A stretch of 64,000 nt of DNA from Cyclobacteriaceae bacterium (lineage in GTDB: Bacteria > Bacteroidota > Bacteroidia > Cytophagales > Cyclobacteriaceae). This document shows, piece after piece, positions 8,592-16,991 of this stretch. Where the stretch lies: positions 186,001 through 250,000 of the forward strand of contig JABFRS010000001.1 of the NCBI GenBank assembly GCA_013141055.1. Reading direction: 5' to 3'. A program made the position numbers and the translations under genes. The notes beneath the pieces were generated by a model. It worked only from the letters and a program-made list of their open reading frames with translations, did not search any database and had not been told where the DNA came from. Position 1 is the stretch's first letter, and each line of letters starts with the position of its first letter.

Positions 8592-8906
8592 TTATAATTT
8601 ATGTTTTAAGCTTGCCCAGCTTCCGCCATTGAACACCTGCTGATATCCGTTAGACTTCAGGATGGCCATTGCGGTAGCGCTCCGCATTCCCGACGCGCAG
8701 CAGGTGATGATCGGTTTTTCCTTGTTCGGCAACCGACGCAGATTTTCCTTCAACTGGTCTACGGAGATATTTAACGATCCCTGAACGTGACCATTGGCGT
8801 ATTCGCTCTTGGTACGGACATCGAGGATCACTGCACCATTCTTGGCTAGCTGTGCGAAGTCCACGGAAGGAGATATTCCAAATATTTTCTTTAACGTTTC
8901 AATCAT
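8592..8906 (-). CDS. Rhodanese-like domain protein
   Basis: A 104-residue single rhodanese domain without a signal peptide, so cytoplasmic. The active-site loop is CASGMRS with Cys70, preceded by another cysteine at position 69 (TCCASG). The substrate-side motif DVRTKSEYANGHVQGSLNI is typical. It lies 12 bp upstream of the OsmC gene in the same operon. The double cysteine may influence persulfide handling. Confidence 0.92.
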   Translation of the reverse strand: MIETLKKIFGISPSVDFAQLAKNGAVILDVRTKSEYANGHVQGSLNISVDQLKENLRRLPNKEKPIITCCASGMRSATAMAILKSNGYQQVFNGGSWASLKHKL

Positions 8907-8935
8907 GACACTTCAGTTTTTATTTTAGTTGCATA

Positions 8936-9133
8936 CTATTTTTTGCTTTCATTCCTGAACATACTTAATAACAATCCGCCCATCATCGCGCCGTATAAGG
9001 TTGAATTCGTAGGACTGGAAGTGATCGGACACGTGCCCGATACGCAACCCACATAGTTCCAATATAAAAACCCACCGATCGCGCCAAGGGTAACCCCCGC
9101 CAGCACAAGCGTATATTTTTTAATGCTGAACAT
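8936..9133 (-). CDS. DUF6132 family small membrane protein
   Basis: A 65-residue protein with two predicted membrane helices (residues about 8-26 and 46-60) flanking the conserved segment GCVSGTCPITSSP, which matches DUF6132-type proteins often found next to rhodaneses and TauE exporters in Bacteroidota. The two cysteines in the loop could carry or sense sulfane sulfur, but the function is unknown. Its start overlaps the end of the DUF2892 gene by 14 bp, indicating translational coupling. Confidence 0.8.
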   Translation of the reverse strand: MFSIKKYTLVLAGVTLGAIGGFLYWNYVGCVSGTCPITSSPTNSTLYGAMMGGLLLSMFRNESKK

Positions 9134-9338
9134 TTTTCTTTCGCATCAGCGTACTCAGTCCAAACGGAAGGTACAGTGGACAAACACTTACCAGGCTGGT
9201 AAGAACAAAGACGGCAGCGAGCACCATCAATACAATCCCCAGTGTTCCCGTGATGGTACCCGTGTAATAGAGTGCAACAACAACCGCCGCTATTATCAAC
9301 CGGATAATGCGATCCACAGAACCCATATTCTTTTTCAT
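9120..9338 (-). CDS. DUF2892 (YgaP membrane-domain-like) protein
   Basis: A 72-residue inner-membrane protein with two helices. It shows the DUF2892 signatures KNMGSVDRIIRL at the N-terminus and CPLYLPFGLST near the C-terminus; in YgaP this domain is fused to a rhodanese. I chose the ATG at 9336-9338 (MKKNMG) over an upstream in-frame TTG near 9401, because the latter would overlap the CRP-type operator. It is the first gene of the five-gene operon ending in thioredoxin. Confidence 0.85.
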   Translation of the reverse strand: MKKNMGSVDRIIRLIIAAVVVALYYTGTITGTLGIVLMVLAAVFVLTSLVSVCPLYLPFGLSTLMRKKNVQH

Positions 9339-9357
9339 CGTTATTTGTTTAGTTAAG

Positions 9358-9402
9358 TAAAAGTAATTTGTCTTCGAACCCTGTTCTGTGACTAATATCA
9401 CA
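9358..9402 (-). promoter_or_regulatory. CRP-type operator and -7 box for the DUF2892-thioredoxin operon
   Basis: The operator at 9387-9402 is TGTGACTAATATCACA, a perfect TGTGA-N6-TCACA palindrome matching the E. coli CRP consensus arms. On the minus strand, 21 bp later, comes TACTTTTA (9358-9365), a near match to TAnnTTTG. The ATG of the first gene is 20 bp further on. Confidence 0.65.
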
Positions 9403-9442
9403 GAGTCAGTAGTGAAAGGTCAAAAGACTTTAGCGACTTTTT

Positions 9443-9458
9443 CATGATTTAAATCATG
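9443..9458. promoter_or_regulatory. Perfect 16-bp palindrome, FNR-box-like
   Basis: CATGATTTAAATCATG. The core TGAT-N4-ATCA resembles the FNR half-site pair, unlike the TGTGA-type sites nearby. It overlaps the stop codon of the rhodanese gene (9454-9456) and lies about 105 bp upstream of the DUF2892 start. It may be a second operator for that operon, or chance. Confidence 0.35.
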
Positions 9459-9798
9459 CATTGATACTACTTACAACCGGTCCCTTCCAGCTCCCAATCC
9501 CACCTGACAAATTATAGACATGAAGGCCTTTGGAGGCTATCACCGCGCAGGCCTGGCGGCTTCTACCGCCGCTGCGGCAATAAACGAAATACGTTTTACC
9601 GGCATCCAATACGGCTATTTTCTCAACAAATGATCTGTCCATCACGTCTATGTTGATCGCCTCTGGTAGTCTGACGCTGTCAAACTCTTCCTGAGTTCGT
9701 ACATCGACAAGCAATGCATTGTTATTCTCTGAGAGTTTCTGTTGAAACTGTCCACTGGTAAGATCTTCGAAAGACCGGGTTGTTTGCTGTGCTTTCAT
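9454..9798 (-). CDS. Rhodanese-like domain protein
   Basis: A 114-residue cytoplasmic single-domain rhodanese. The active-site loop is CRSGGRS with Cys74, and the domain begins with the typical LLVDVRTQEEFDSVRLPEAI. It lies 12 bp downstream of the metallo-beta-lactamase/rhodanese gene and shares its promoter. Together with that enzyme it probably handles glutathione or low-molecular-weight persulfides. Confidence 0.93.
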   Translation of the reverse strand: MKAQQTTRSFEDLTSGQFQQKLSENNNALLVDVRTQEEFDSVRLPEAINIDVMDRSFVEKIAVLDAGKTYFVYCRSGGRSRQACAVIASKGLHVYNLSGGIGSWKGPVVSSINA

Positions 9799-9810
9799 AT
9801 TGATAAAAAA

Positions 9811-11220
9811 TTATTGTCGAGTTTTTGTACATGCATAATCGGTTCGGGGAACATCGGTTCCCGCGATAGCACTGAAGCCACCGGTAATATCGACGATGTT
9901 GTTCCAGCCTCGGGCTTTTAAGATAGAGGCAGCAATCATGGACCGGTATCCTCCGGCACAATGCAGGAAGACTTCTTTCTCTTTCGGAATTTCATACAGG
10001 TGGTTATTCAGGAAGTCAAGTGGAATATTGATCGCGTTGTCAACATGCTCGCTCTGAAATTCAGTAATCTTTCTCACATCGATCACGTGAAGGTTTTCTT
10101 TCCTGAAACGATCCGCAAATTCGTGGGGCGAAACTGAAGTAATTGAATCAATATCTTTCCCCCCGTCTTTCCATGATTGAATCCCTCCCTTCAGATAGCC
10201 GAGCGTATTATCATAACCCACCCGTGCCAAACGAGTGATGACTTCCTCTTCGCGACCTTCGTCTGCTACGATCAGCAGTGGCTGACCAACCGGAATCAAC
10301 GCACCCACCCAGGGGGCAAAACTTCCGTCAATGCCGATATTAATTGAATTCGGTATAAAGCCTTTGGCAAATATCCCGGCTGATCGTGTATCCAATACCA
10401 ACGCACCAGATTCATTTGCTATGAATTCAAATTCGTCAAGACTTAACGGATGTGCTCCTTTACGGAGGACAGCGTCAATGCTTTCATATCCTTCTTTATT
10501 CATTCTCACATTTTCTGGAAAATAGGCAGGCGGAGGCTGAAGTCCGCTGGTCACCTCGGTAATAAACTCCTCGCGCGTCATGGTTGAACGAAGCGCATAG
10601 TTGGTTTTCTTCTGATGGCCCAGTGTATCAATCGTTTCTTTCATCATATTCTTACCACATGCTGAGCCTGCTCCATGCGCGGGGTAAACAATCAAGTCGT
10701 CCGCAAGGGGCATGATCTTGTTTCGGAGCGAATCAAAGAGCAAACCCGCCAACTGTTCCTGCGTCATGTCGGCAGCCTTTTGTGCAAGATCAGGACGGCC
10801 CACGTCACCCAGGAAAAGTGTATCACCACTAAAAATGGCATAGTCTTTTCCTTTTTCATCCCGCAAGAGATAGGTGACCGACTCCATCGTATGGCCGGGA
10901 GTATGTACTACTTTGATCGTGATATTACCGACTTTCAATTCTTCGCCATCCCTGGCAATATGCGCGTTAAATTTTGGTTGAGCTGTTGGACCATACACAA
11001 TGATTGCCCCCGTCTTTGCGGCCAGATCCAGATGACCTGAAACAAAGTCCGCGTGAAAGTGTGTCTCCAGCACATATTTAATTTTGACTCCGTCGGTCTC
11101 TGCTCTTTCAATATAGGATTCTACTTCCCGCAGTGGATCAATAATGACCGCTTCGTTTCCAGAGCGAATGTAATAAGCCCCTTGCGCAAGACATCCGGTA
11201 TAGATCTGTTCAATTTTCAT
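9811..11220 (-). CDS. Metallo-beta-lactamase/rhodanese fusion, persulfide dioxygenase-like
   Basis: A 469-residue protein with an N-terminal metallo-beta-lactamase domain of the ETHE1/glyoxalase II type (residues 1 to about 245). Its metal site is HFHADFVSGH (His54, His56, Asp58) plus HTPGH and SGDTLFLGDVGRPD. Two rhodanese domains follow. The first (about 255-350) has lost the catalytic cysteine: the loop reads ADEGREEE. The second keeps it at Cys421 (CAGGYRS). ETHE1-type enzymes oxidise persulfides to sulfite, which fits the TauE-type exporter encoded just upstream. It is cytoplasmic. It is the first gene of a two-gene operon with the 114-residue rhodanese. Confidence 0.9.
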   Translation of the reverse strand: MKIEQIYTGCLAQGAYYIRSGNEAVIIDPLREVESYIERAETDGVKIKYVLETHFHADFVSGHLDLAAKTGAIIVYGPTAQPKFNAHIARDGEELKVGNITIKVVHTPGHTMESVTYLLRDEKGKDYAIFSGDTLFLGDVGRPDLAQKAADMTQEQLAGLLFDSLRNKIMPLADDLIVYPAHGAGSACGKNMMKETIDTLGHQKKTNYALRSTMTREEFITEVTSGLQPPPAYFPENVRMNKEGYESIDAVLRKGAHPLSLDEFEFIANESGALVLDTRSAGIFAKGFIPNSINIGIDGSFAPWVGALIPVGQPLLIVADEGREEEVITRLARVGYDNTLGYLKGGIQSWKDGGKDIDSITSVSPHEFADRFRKENLHVIDVRKITEFQSEHVDNAINIPLDFLNNHLYEIPKEKEVFLHCAGGYRSMIAASILKARGWNNIVDITGGFSAIAGTDVPRTDYACTKTRQ

Positions 11221-11254
11221 AGTCTGTGATTTTGTTTCCTTCTATTTGCTTTCA

Positions 11255-11300
11255 CAAAGGTCGTCATGAATGAGGCCCCGCTTCAGTGACTTTTATCACC
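11255..11300 (-). promoter_or_regulatory. CRP-type operator and -7 box for the metallo-beta-lactamase/rhodanese operon
   Basis: The operator at 11285-11300 is AGTGA-N6-TCACC on the plus strand. On the minus strand, 22 bp later, comes GACCTTTG (11255-11262), a -7-like box also used by the TauE gene. The ATG follows 35 bp on. Confidence 0.55.
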
Positions 11301-11305
11301 CCGGC

Positions 11306-12103
11306 TTAAAAAAATAGCTCTTTTCCAATTATAAAGACGGCCATGGAGAGGGCAAACCATCCGAATCCTGTCTTTAGCTTATCTCCTTTAAAAAATCGGG
11401 CGACATAGAACCCGGCAAGGACTCCTCCGATTGAAAGTGCGGAAAGAACCAACGCCAACGAATAATCCAGAGGCGAATCCGTTCCAATATCTCCCATACT
11501 TCCAATAAATGAATTGATGGCGATAATGATCAATGATGTTCCGACTGCTTTTTCCATCGGAATCCCTACGAGCAGAACAAGTGCGGGTAAGATCAAAAAA
11601 CCACCGCCCGCACCAACCGTTCCTGTCAGTATTCCGACGATGAAGCCCTGAAGCGCGATCCGTACATTGCGATTCCCGGCAGGTCGAATCGAATTAATCG
11701 GGATTGATTTTTTTTGGATCATCTTGAGTGAAGCGATGATCATGAGCACCGAGAAAAGCATCATGGTAGCAAAATCTTTCGTGAGGTTCAGCGTGCCTAA
11801 CCTTCCAAGTACCTCCGGGATATGTGGCAGCACGTAATGCCGCGTCAGATAAATGGCGATCATGGAAGGAACAGAGAATACAACAGCACTTCTGAAATCC
11901 ACCATCTTGTACCATACACTGCGAAGTCCACCGACCAGCGCGGTGGCGCCGACAATAATTAATGAGTAGCCGGTAGCAAGCGTTGGTTCAATATGAAATA
12001 AGTACACCAGCACCAGAATGGTAAGGATGGAACCTCCCCCTCCGAAAAGACCGAGCGAAACTCCTATTAGTATGGCTGCAAGATATCCGACCACGTTTTC
12101 CAT
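11306..12103 (-). CDS. TauE/SafE-family sulfite/organosulfur exporter
   Basis: A 265-residue integral membrane protein with about eight helices and the internal repeat of the TSUP family: GLFGGGGSILTILVLVYLF (residues about 19-37) and GTVGAGGGFLILPALVLL (about 160-177). TSUP proteins export sulfite or related anions. The neighbouring persulfide dioxygenase-like enzyme would produce sulfite, so sulfite export is a reasonable inference. It has its own CRP-type promoter. Confidence 0.88.
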   Translation of the reverse strand: MENVVGYLAAILIGVSLGLFGGGGSILTILVLVYLFHIEPTLATGYSLIIVGATALVGGLRSVWYKMVDFRSAVVFSVPSMIAIYLTRHYVLPHIPEVLGRLGTLNLTKDFATMMLFSVLMIIASLKMIQKKSIPINSIRPAGNRNVRIALQGFIVGILTGTVGAGGGFLILPALVLLVGIPMEKAVGTSLIIIAINSFIGSMGDIGTDSPLDYSLALVLSALSIGGVLAGFYVARFFKGDKLKTGFGWFALSMAVFIIGKELFF

Positions 12104-12121
12104 TGTTGCGTCATTTCCCTA

Positions 12122-12166
12122 CAAAGGTCAACATGAAAAAAGTAGCGTTACGTGACAACGGTCACG
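12122..12166 (-). promoter_or_regulatory. CRP-type operator and -7 box for the TauE gene
   Basis: The operator at 12151-12166 is CGTGACAACGGTCACG, CGTGA-N6-TCACG. On the minus strand, 21 bp later, comes GACCTTTG (12122-12129), then the ATG 18 bp on. The operator sits in the gap right after the crp-like gene. Confidence 0.6.
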
Positions 12167-12172
12167 CAGGAG

Positions 12173-12792
12173 TCAAAAAGTTAACCGGGTAATTTCATTG
12201 CGGGAAATGGAAATTCTCTTTTGTGTTTCGAGCTTCTTCAACAGGCGGGAAATGACTTCCCTGGATGAATTGAGGTCATCCGCTATCTCCTGATGGGTGA
12301 TGGTGATTTTATTTCCCAGGGATTCAAACTGGCGCTTCAGGTAGAATTCAAGCTTCTCATCCATGGAATGAAACACGACATGATCGATGACTTCCAGTAA
12401 TTCGCTGAAACGGGATCGGTAGGTTTCCAGGACAAAGTAATACCACTCACGGTGATCTTTCATGAGTCCATCCATATACTGAATGGGGATGGCAAGGGCT
12501 TTTACTTGGGTCAGGGCTTTTGCTTTCACGGCGCTGGCTTCATTTTTCGTAGCGCAGATCATCGACAGTGCACAGGCATTTCCTTTTTCGAGATAGTATA
12601 AAAAGAATTCCTCCCCTCGGCCCCCTCACGGTAAAGTTTCACTTGCCCTTCCAGAATAAGTAACGAGTTCTTAAAGTACTGACCTGAGCGCATGAGCATT
12701 TCGCCTTCTTCGAATTCAACCACCTGACCGATTTTTTCAAGATGACTGACCAGTTCAGAATCAAACTGCGGAAAAATCTGCTGGAGTTCCAT
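12173..12792 (-). pseudogene. Crp/Fnr-family transcriptional regulator, frameshifted
   Basis: The 620-bp region encodes one regulator in two frames. The 5' part (from ATG 12792) gives the cyclic-nucleotide-binding-like beta-roll, ending in LYREGAEG, then runs out of frame. The 3' part resumes one frame over with EFFLYYLEKGNACALSMICA and continues to the DNA-binding domain. The break is at the G4 run at 12611-12617; one added base would restore a protein of about 206 residues. It could be a true mutation or an assembly error. The recognition helix reads SSREVISRLLKKLE, keeping the Arg-Glu-x3-Arg of CRP, which contacts TGTGA. No Fe-S cysteine cluster is visible. It is the natural candidate for binding the seven palindromes in this block. 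Confidence 0.85.
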
Positions 12793-12830
12793 GGTTATGT
12801 TTTTTAGAAATATTATGCTGCCCTGATAGG

Positions 12831-13865
12831 TTAATAGCTTGTCTCGTCCAGCTTCACCTTACCCTTGAAGGTCCAGAACACAAAGGATGTGTAAACGGCG
12901 ACTAATGGTACGCCGATGGCGGCAATGGTCAGCATAATGCCCAATGATTTCTGAGAAGAACTTGCATTGTAAACTGTTAAACTATACTCCGGGTTCCCAG
13001 AAGATAACAGAATCGTGGGATAGAGTTCGATCGCTACAATGATTAGCAGCACACTCATGCTGATCGCCGAGGATACAAATGCCCAGACATATTTTTTCTT
13101 GCTGACTTGCCGCGTGATATTGGCAATGGCCAGAATCATCACCACAGGAAGCGGAAACATCCACGGATCATCTTTAATGACTTTGGTTAAATGAGGCACA
13201 TATAGTAGTGTGTAAAAACTCAGCATCAGGATGCTGATCACAAAAAAGATGGTGGAGCGCTGCACAAGTCGTGTCAGTTTCTCATATAATTTGTCTTCTG
13301 TCTTCATCACCAGGTAAATGGCTCCGTGCATCATGAACAGTGAAAGCGTGGCTACGCCGACCATGATGGAATAGGGATTGAGCAACTCCAGCCAATTACC
13401 TAAGTAATTTCCATCTTTATCCATTGGGATTCCCAGCAGGACATTGCCTAATACTACTCCCAGCAAAACAGCAATGAGTGTGCTGGATACAGAATACGAA
13501 ATGTCCCAGGTCATTCGCCACCACGCCATGGGTTCTTTGCTTCTGAATTCAATGGAGACTGCCCGGAAAATCAGCAGTACGAGAAAGAGCATGATCGGAA
13601 TATAAAAAGCGGACAACAGGGAGGCATACACTTTTGGAAAACCTGCAAACAAAACACCCCCACCGATCACCAGCCATACTTCGTTGCCATCCCACACCGG
13701 GCCAATGGCATTTAAGGCAATGCGCCTGCTTAGTTCTTTTTTGAAAAACAAATGCAACGCGCCCGCACCCAGATCAAACCCATCCAGGATGGCGTAGCCG
13801 GTGAACACCGCTCCTAACACCAGGAACCACCACGTAGGATAATCAATGCCTAAAAATGTTTCCAT
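12831..13865 (-). CDS. cydB: Cytochrome bd-type quinol oxidase subunit II
   Basis: A 344-residue inner-membrane protein with the CydB N-terminus WFLVLGAVFTGYAILDGFDLG and the segment GPVWDGNEVWLVIGGGVLFAGFPKVYA. It has about eight helices. It forms the cytochrome bd oxidase with CydA, reducing oxygen with quinol at high affinity. The gene starts 5 bp after the cydA stop. It lies between the crp-like gene and cydA. Confidence 0.95.
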   Translation of the reverse strand: METFLGIDYPTWWFLVLGAVFTGYAILDGFDLGAGALHLFFKKELSRRIALNAIGPVWDGNEVWLVIGGGVLFAGFPKVYASLLSAFYIPIMLFLVLLIFRAVSIEFRSKEPMAWWRMTWDISYSVSSTLIAVLLGVVLGNVLLGIPMDKDGNYLGNWLELLNPYSIMVGVATLSLFMMHGAIYLVMKTEDKLYEKLTRLVQRSTIFFVISILMLSFYTLLYVPHLTKVIKDDPWMFPLPVVMILAIANITRQVSKKKYVWAFVSSAISMSVLLIIVAIELYPTILLSSGNPEYSLTVYNASSSQKSLGIMLTIAAIGVPLVAVYTSFVFWTFKGKVKLDETSY

Positions 13866-13870
13866 TCGTA

Positions 13871-15244
13871 TCAGATTATATCGGCCATGCCCTGTTGCAA
13901 TGGACTATGTTGTATATCCTTGTCATGAGGCTCCGGACCGTGCTTGATTTTCTTATTAAGCATATAGATAAAGAGCGTCAATAACAGCATGTAGACAACC
14001 GTGAAGAGAATCAATGAAAAGACCACCTGGTTGGCCGTTACCGTTTTTGACAAGGCATCGGAAGTACGGAGCAACTTGTAGACCACCCAGGGCTGACGTC
14101 CGGTTTCCGCCGTGTACCACCCGACCTGATTGGCAATCTGAGGAAGTAATACCGTCCAGACACTCACGATCAACACCCATTGATGCGTAAACAATTTTCC
14201 TCGCCACCAACGCCAGATCAAATACCACGACCAAAAGATTAAAAACATACCGATTGCAATCATGATATGATACATCTGAAAGACAAAATTTATCATCGGA
14301 GGCCGGTCTCTTTCCACAAAACTATTCAGGCCGCGAACAGGAGTTGTAAGATTCTGATGAATCATAAAGGTTAAACCTTTCGGAATCTTCAGGCCATATA
14401 CTTTCTGAGTTTCTTTATTCACCCAGCCAAATAAGTACAGATCCGCCACAGCAAGACTATCAAAGTGAGCTTCCATAGCCGCTAGTTTTGCCGGTTGGTA
14501 TTCTGCAACGATCCCAGCTGAACGATGTCCAGTAAAAAGTTGTGATAACGATGCGATGGCAGCGACCACCAGCGCTATTTTAAAAGAGCGCTGCGAAAAT
14601 TCAATATGCTTTTTCTTATACAAGTACCAGGCGCTGATGCTGAGCACCAGAAACGAGCCTGCGAGAAAGGCACCAATCCACACATGCAGGACACGGTCCA
14701 CCGCAGATGGATTAAAGACCATCGCCCAAAAGTCGGTGATTTCAGCGCGGGCGTTTGTTCCTTCTCCTACGATATGATACCCTGCTGGCGTTTGTTGCCA
14801 TGAGTTGGCCACCACGATCCAGATAGCCGAAAACATCGACCCAAGAAATACCATGACGGTAGCGAAGAAGTGAACCTTGCGTCCCACTTTATTCCAACCG
14901 AAAAGCACTACTCCCAGAAAGCCTGACTCCAGCGCGAAAGCAAAGATACCTTCTGCTGCCAGAGCACTTCCAAACACATCACCAACATAGCGGGAATAGG
15001 TGGCCCAGTTGGTTCCAAACTCAAACTCCATGACGATACCCGTGGCAACACCAATACCGAACGTAAGGGCAAATATTTTTGTGAAGAAGCGTGCCATCTC
15101 TTCGTACACTTTTTCGCCAGTGCGGATATACTGGCCCTCCATCAAGACCATCATCAAACCCAAGCCGATACTTAGCGGAGGGTAGATGTAGTGGAAGGCT
15201 ACCGTGAAGGCAAACTGCAGTCGTGAAAGAATTTCAACGCTCAA
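13871..15244 (-). CDS. cydA: Cytochrome bd-type quinol oxidase subunit I
   Basis: A 457-residue heme-carrying subunit. His18 in [17 protein letters not shown] is the heme b595/d-side ligand region, and [18 protein letters not shown] and [14 protein letters not shown] are family signatures. The quinol-binding loop (around [14 protein letters not shown] to [15 protein letters not shown]) is short, as in the short-Q-loop/CIO-like group. It gives the cell a high-affinity oxidase, often resistant to sulfide, matching the sulfur genes nearby. No CRP-type palindrome was found upstream. Confidence 0.95.
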   Translation of the reverse strand: MSVEILSRLQFAFTVAFHYIYPPLSIGLGLMMVLMEGQYIRTGEKVYEEMARFFTKIFALTFGIGVATGIVMEFEFGTNWATYSRYVGDVFGSALAAEGIFAFALESGFLGVVLFGWNKVGRKVHFFATVMVFLGSMFSAIWIVVANSWQQTPAGYHIVGEGTNARAEITDFWAMVFNPSAVDRVLHVWIGAFLAGSFLVLSISAWYLYKKKHIEFSQRSFKIALVVAAIASLSQLFTGHRSAGIVAEYQPAKLAAMEAHFDSLAVADLYLFGWVNKETQKVYGLKIPKGLTFMIHQNLTTPVRGLNSFVERDRPPMINFVFQMYHIMIAIGMFLIFWSWYLIWRWWRGKLFTHQWVLIVSVWTVLLPQIANQVGWYTAETGRQPWVVYKLLRTSDALSKTVTANQVVFSLILFTVVYMLLLTLFIYMLNKKIKHGPEPHDKDIQHSPLQQGMADII

Positions 15245-15298
15245 AATCAGGATTTTTTAGAGTCAATGTACCGTATCGCTATGGCACCTGAAGGTACG

Positions 15299-15330
15299 GC
15301 TTAAAGAAGTCTGTTATGACTTCTTTAAGC
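15299..15330. terminator. Strong 13-bp hairpin between cydA and the HMA gene
   Basis: The stem GCTTAAAGAAGTC pairs perfectly with GACTTCTTTAAGC across a 6-nt loop (TGTTAT). It lies 19 bp after the stop of the HMA-domain gene and 55 bp before cydA on the minus strand. It probably ends transcription of the DUF983-HMA operon. A T-tract follows the stem on the plus strand only, so its polarity is not certain. Confidence 0.6.
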
Positions 15331-15349
15331 TTTTATAGTCCCATTTCTT

Positions 15350-15625
15350 TCAGGACAACTTTCCCACGGCACAACTTACCAGCGATTTCGCTTTGGAAGT
15401 CGCTTTTGACAGGCCTTGAACTGAACCACGTTCCGGGTAGCCAAGGGTCAGAAGCCTGCTCTTGATGCTGTCCAGCAAGGATGCTTCATTATAGTCGACC
15501 GTAATATCACCCTCTTCTATGTCGACGGTGACTGCCAGGACGCCGGCAATATTCTTGATTTCTTTTTCGATGGTGGCGGCGCAACCTCCACACCGGATAT
15601 TTTCCACGTGTATTTCAGTTTTCAT
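15350..15625 (-). CDS. Heavy-metal-associated (HMA) domain protein
   Basis: A 91-residue protein with an HMA/CopZ-like fold. The metal-binding loop is RCGGCAATIEKEIKNI (CxxC near residues 11-14), followed by the usual GVLAVTVDIEEGDITVDY strand. About 30 residues at the C-terminus go beyond the domain. I chose the ATG at 15623-15625 (MKTEIHVEN) as matching the domain start; it overlaps the end of the upstream gene by 11 bp. It could be a copper or other metal chaperone, though GGC loops also occur in non-copper proteins. Confidence 0.85.
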   Translation of the reverse strand: MKTEIHVENIRCGGCAATIEKEIKNIAGVLAVTVDIEEGDITVDYNEASLLDSIKSRLLTLGYPERGSVQGLSKATSKAKSLVSCAVGKLS

Positions 15626-15887
15626 TTTTAGTAGATTTAATTTCTTCATAAGTCACTTCTGCTGAGACACTATTACTCGATGCAGGCGGAACGGCGCAAC
15701 CACTCGCCCCACAGCATCCTGTATTGGTCATCGCCTGGAATAAAAAGAAAGTCGCGATCAATCCCGCCAGAGCGTCATGATTTTTCAGTGCCTGAAAGGC
15801 AATGAAAAGACCAAGACCCAGGCGAAGCCATCGCACGAAATTCCAGTTGGTAAAGAGGACTTGTTTAACGTTGAGTAACAGGTTCAT
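15615..15887 (-). CDS. Small membrane protein with Cys-rich GCCG motif
   Basis: A 90-residue protein with one or two hydrophobic segments (about 20-35 and 40-55) and the motif TNTGCCGASGCAVPP. This type of small protein often stands next to HMA-domain and rhodanese genes in Bacteroidota. I cannot assign a function. It overlaps both neighbours (DUF983 and the HMA gene), so the three genes form a coupled operon under the CRP-type promoter at 16311-16355. The cysteines suggest metal or sulfur binding (inference). Confidence 0.7.
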   Translation of the reverse strand: MNLLLNVKQVLFTNWNFVRWLRLGLGLFIAFQALKNHDALAGLIATFFLFQAMTNTGCCGASGCAVPPASSNSVSAEVTYEEIKSTKNEN

Positions 15888-16299
15888 GTTTTTCAGGTGT
15901 CGTGGGGTGAACTTTTTCTTTTAAGATTTCTCTTTTATAGCCAATGAAGAAGTTAATGTAGATCGCCCGTGACAGGCGGAAGGTTACAGGAAATAAAATT
16001 AACGCCAGGCCAATCGTGCCAAAGACGTAGACATCAACGGGTGGATCGAATAAAACCCGCAACGCAACGTAGGCGGTGGTGAACAAAGCAACCTGAAGGG
16101 CATGACTCACATACATTGCCCCTGAGAAAAACGAAGGTTCCCGCTCATAATGCAGGCCGCAGTAAGGACACTTTTCAGGCATTTTGGAAAAATTCATTGA
16201 ATAGGCACCATTCACAAATAAATTTCCCTCCTGACACTGAGGGCATCGATGGAGTAATATGCTGTACAGTTTGGATCCTTTGGCAATCATAAGAGTCAT
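15865..16299 (-). CDS. DUF983 family membrane protein
   Basis: The protein begins with a zinc-ribbon-like part (RCPQCQEGNLF and KCPYCGLHYEREPSFFSGAMYVS), then two membrane helices, as in DUF983 proteins. Function is unknown; the genes are often near terminal oxidase genes, as here. I placed the start at ATG 16297-16299 (MTLMIAKGSK, about 144 residues); ATG at 16288-16290 is a possible alternative. A longer in-frame start at 16347 would lie inside the CRP-type operator and is rejected. Confidence 0.85.
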   Translation of the reverse strand: MTLMIAKGSKLYSILLHRCPQCQEGNLFVNGAYSMNFSKMPEKCPYCGLHYEREPSFFSGAMYVSHALQVALFTTAYVALRVLFDPPVDVYVFGTIGLALILFPVTFRLSRAIYINFFIGYKREILKEKVHPTTPEKHEPVTQR

Positions 16300-16310
16300 A
16301 ATTACAACAC

Positions 16311-16355
16311 CAAAAGTAGGCGCCCACTCCCTCCCGGTCTGTGACAATTGTCACC
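16311..16355 (-). promoter_or_regulatory. CRP-type operator and -7 box for the DUF983-HMA operon
   Basis: The operator at 16340-16355 is TGTGACAATTGTCACC, nearly perfect. On the minus strand, 21 bp later, comes TACTTTTG (16311-16318), a perfect TAnnTTTG box, and the ATG follows 11 bp on. Confidence 0.65.
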
Positions 16356-16403
16356 AATGGAGCCAAAACTAGCTGAAGCCGCTATCCCAATTTTGATGTA
16401 ATT

Positions 16404-16970
16404 TCATGCCAGCAGAATTAATACAAATACAGAAAACCCCACCAGGAGAAATATCCAAAAGGTGAAGGTTTGAGTGAACCTTGCGTTATTCATCGAATGA
16501 ATTTCATACACTTTTAATTTTTGATAGACTGAAGCGAGTTGAACTAATCCGATGATAGCATTTACCAGATAGAAAAACAGAAAAACAATCGGAGCATTGG
16601 GTTCAATTCTGTTATGAGACGATCCATCAGAAAACCACTGCAAACTTCCGGTTATGATGATCATCAGCCAAAAAATACCCATAACGAGCGCTAGCTGAAT
16701 TAAACGCATTGCGATCGGCAATTCACTTGTAATGATAAACTGTTTTGCTCTCCACAAGGAATATACGATGGCAGCATTTAAAAGAACTACCAGGTAGTAT
16801 ACGGAAGGCATAGTTACGGCGCGTGCTGAAAATACGATTACCATCTTCAATAATGTAATCATTACCAGTGCACTGGAAATGATTAATAACCAGGAAACGC
16901 CCATCCGCGCACGGGCAAACCGACGCTTTTCGTCAAGGCGGCTATTTATTATTCGTCGATATTCAATCAT
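16404..16970 (-). CDS. Membrane protein in the cytochrome oxidase operon, possible subunit III-like
   Basis: A 188-residue protein with five predicted helices (about 26-46, 57-72, 87-107, 126-148, 167-187). It lies 21 bp downstream of the subunit I gene on the same strand. The topology and the place in the operon fit a divergent subunit III of a heme-copper oxidase, with INAIIG-like helix 4. The usual glutamate and histidine signatures of subunit III are not clear, so the assignment is tentative. It could also be an unrelated assembly or accessory protein. Confidence 0.5.
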   Translation of the reverse strand: MIEYRRIINSRLDEKRRFARARMGVSWLLIISSALVMITLLKMVIVFSARAVTMPSVYYLVVLLNAAIVYSLWRAKQFIITSELPIAMRLIQLALVMGIFWLMIIITGSLQWFSDGSSHNRIEPNAPIVFLFFYLVNAIIGLVQLASVYQKLKVYEIHSMNNARFTQTFTFWIFLLVGFSVFVLILLA

Positions 16971-16991
16971 CTCGCTAATCGTTTCGATTAC

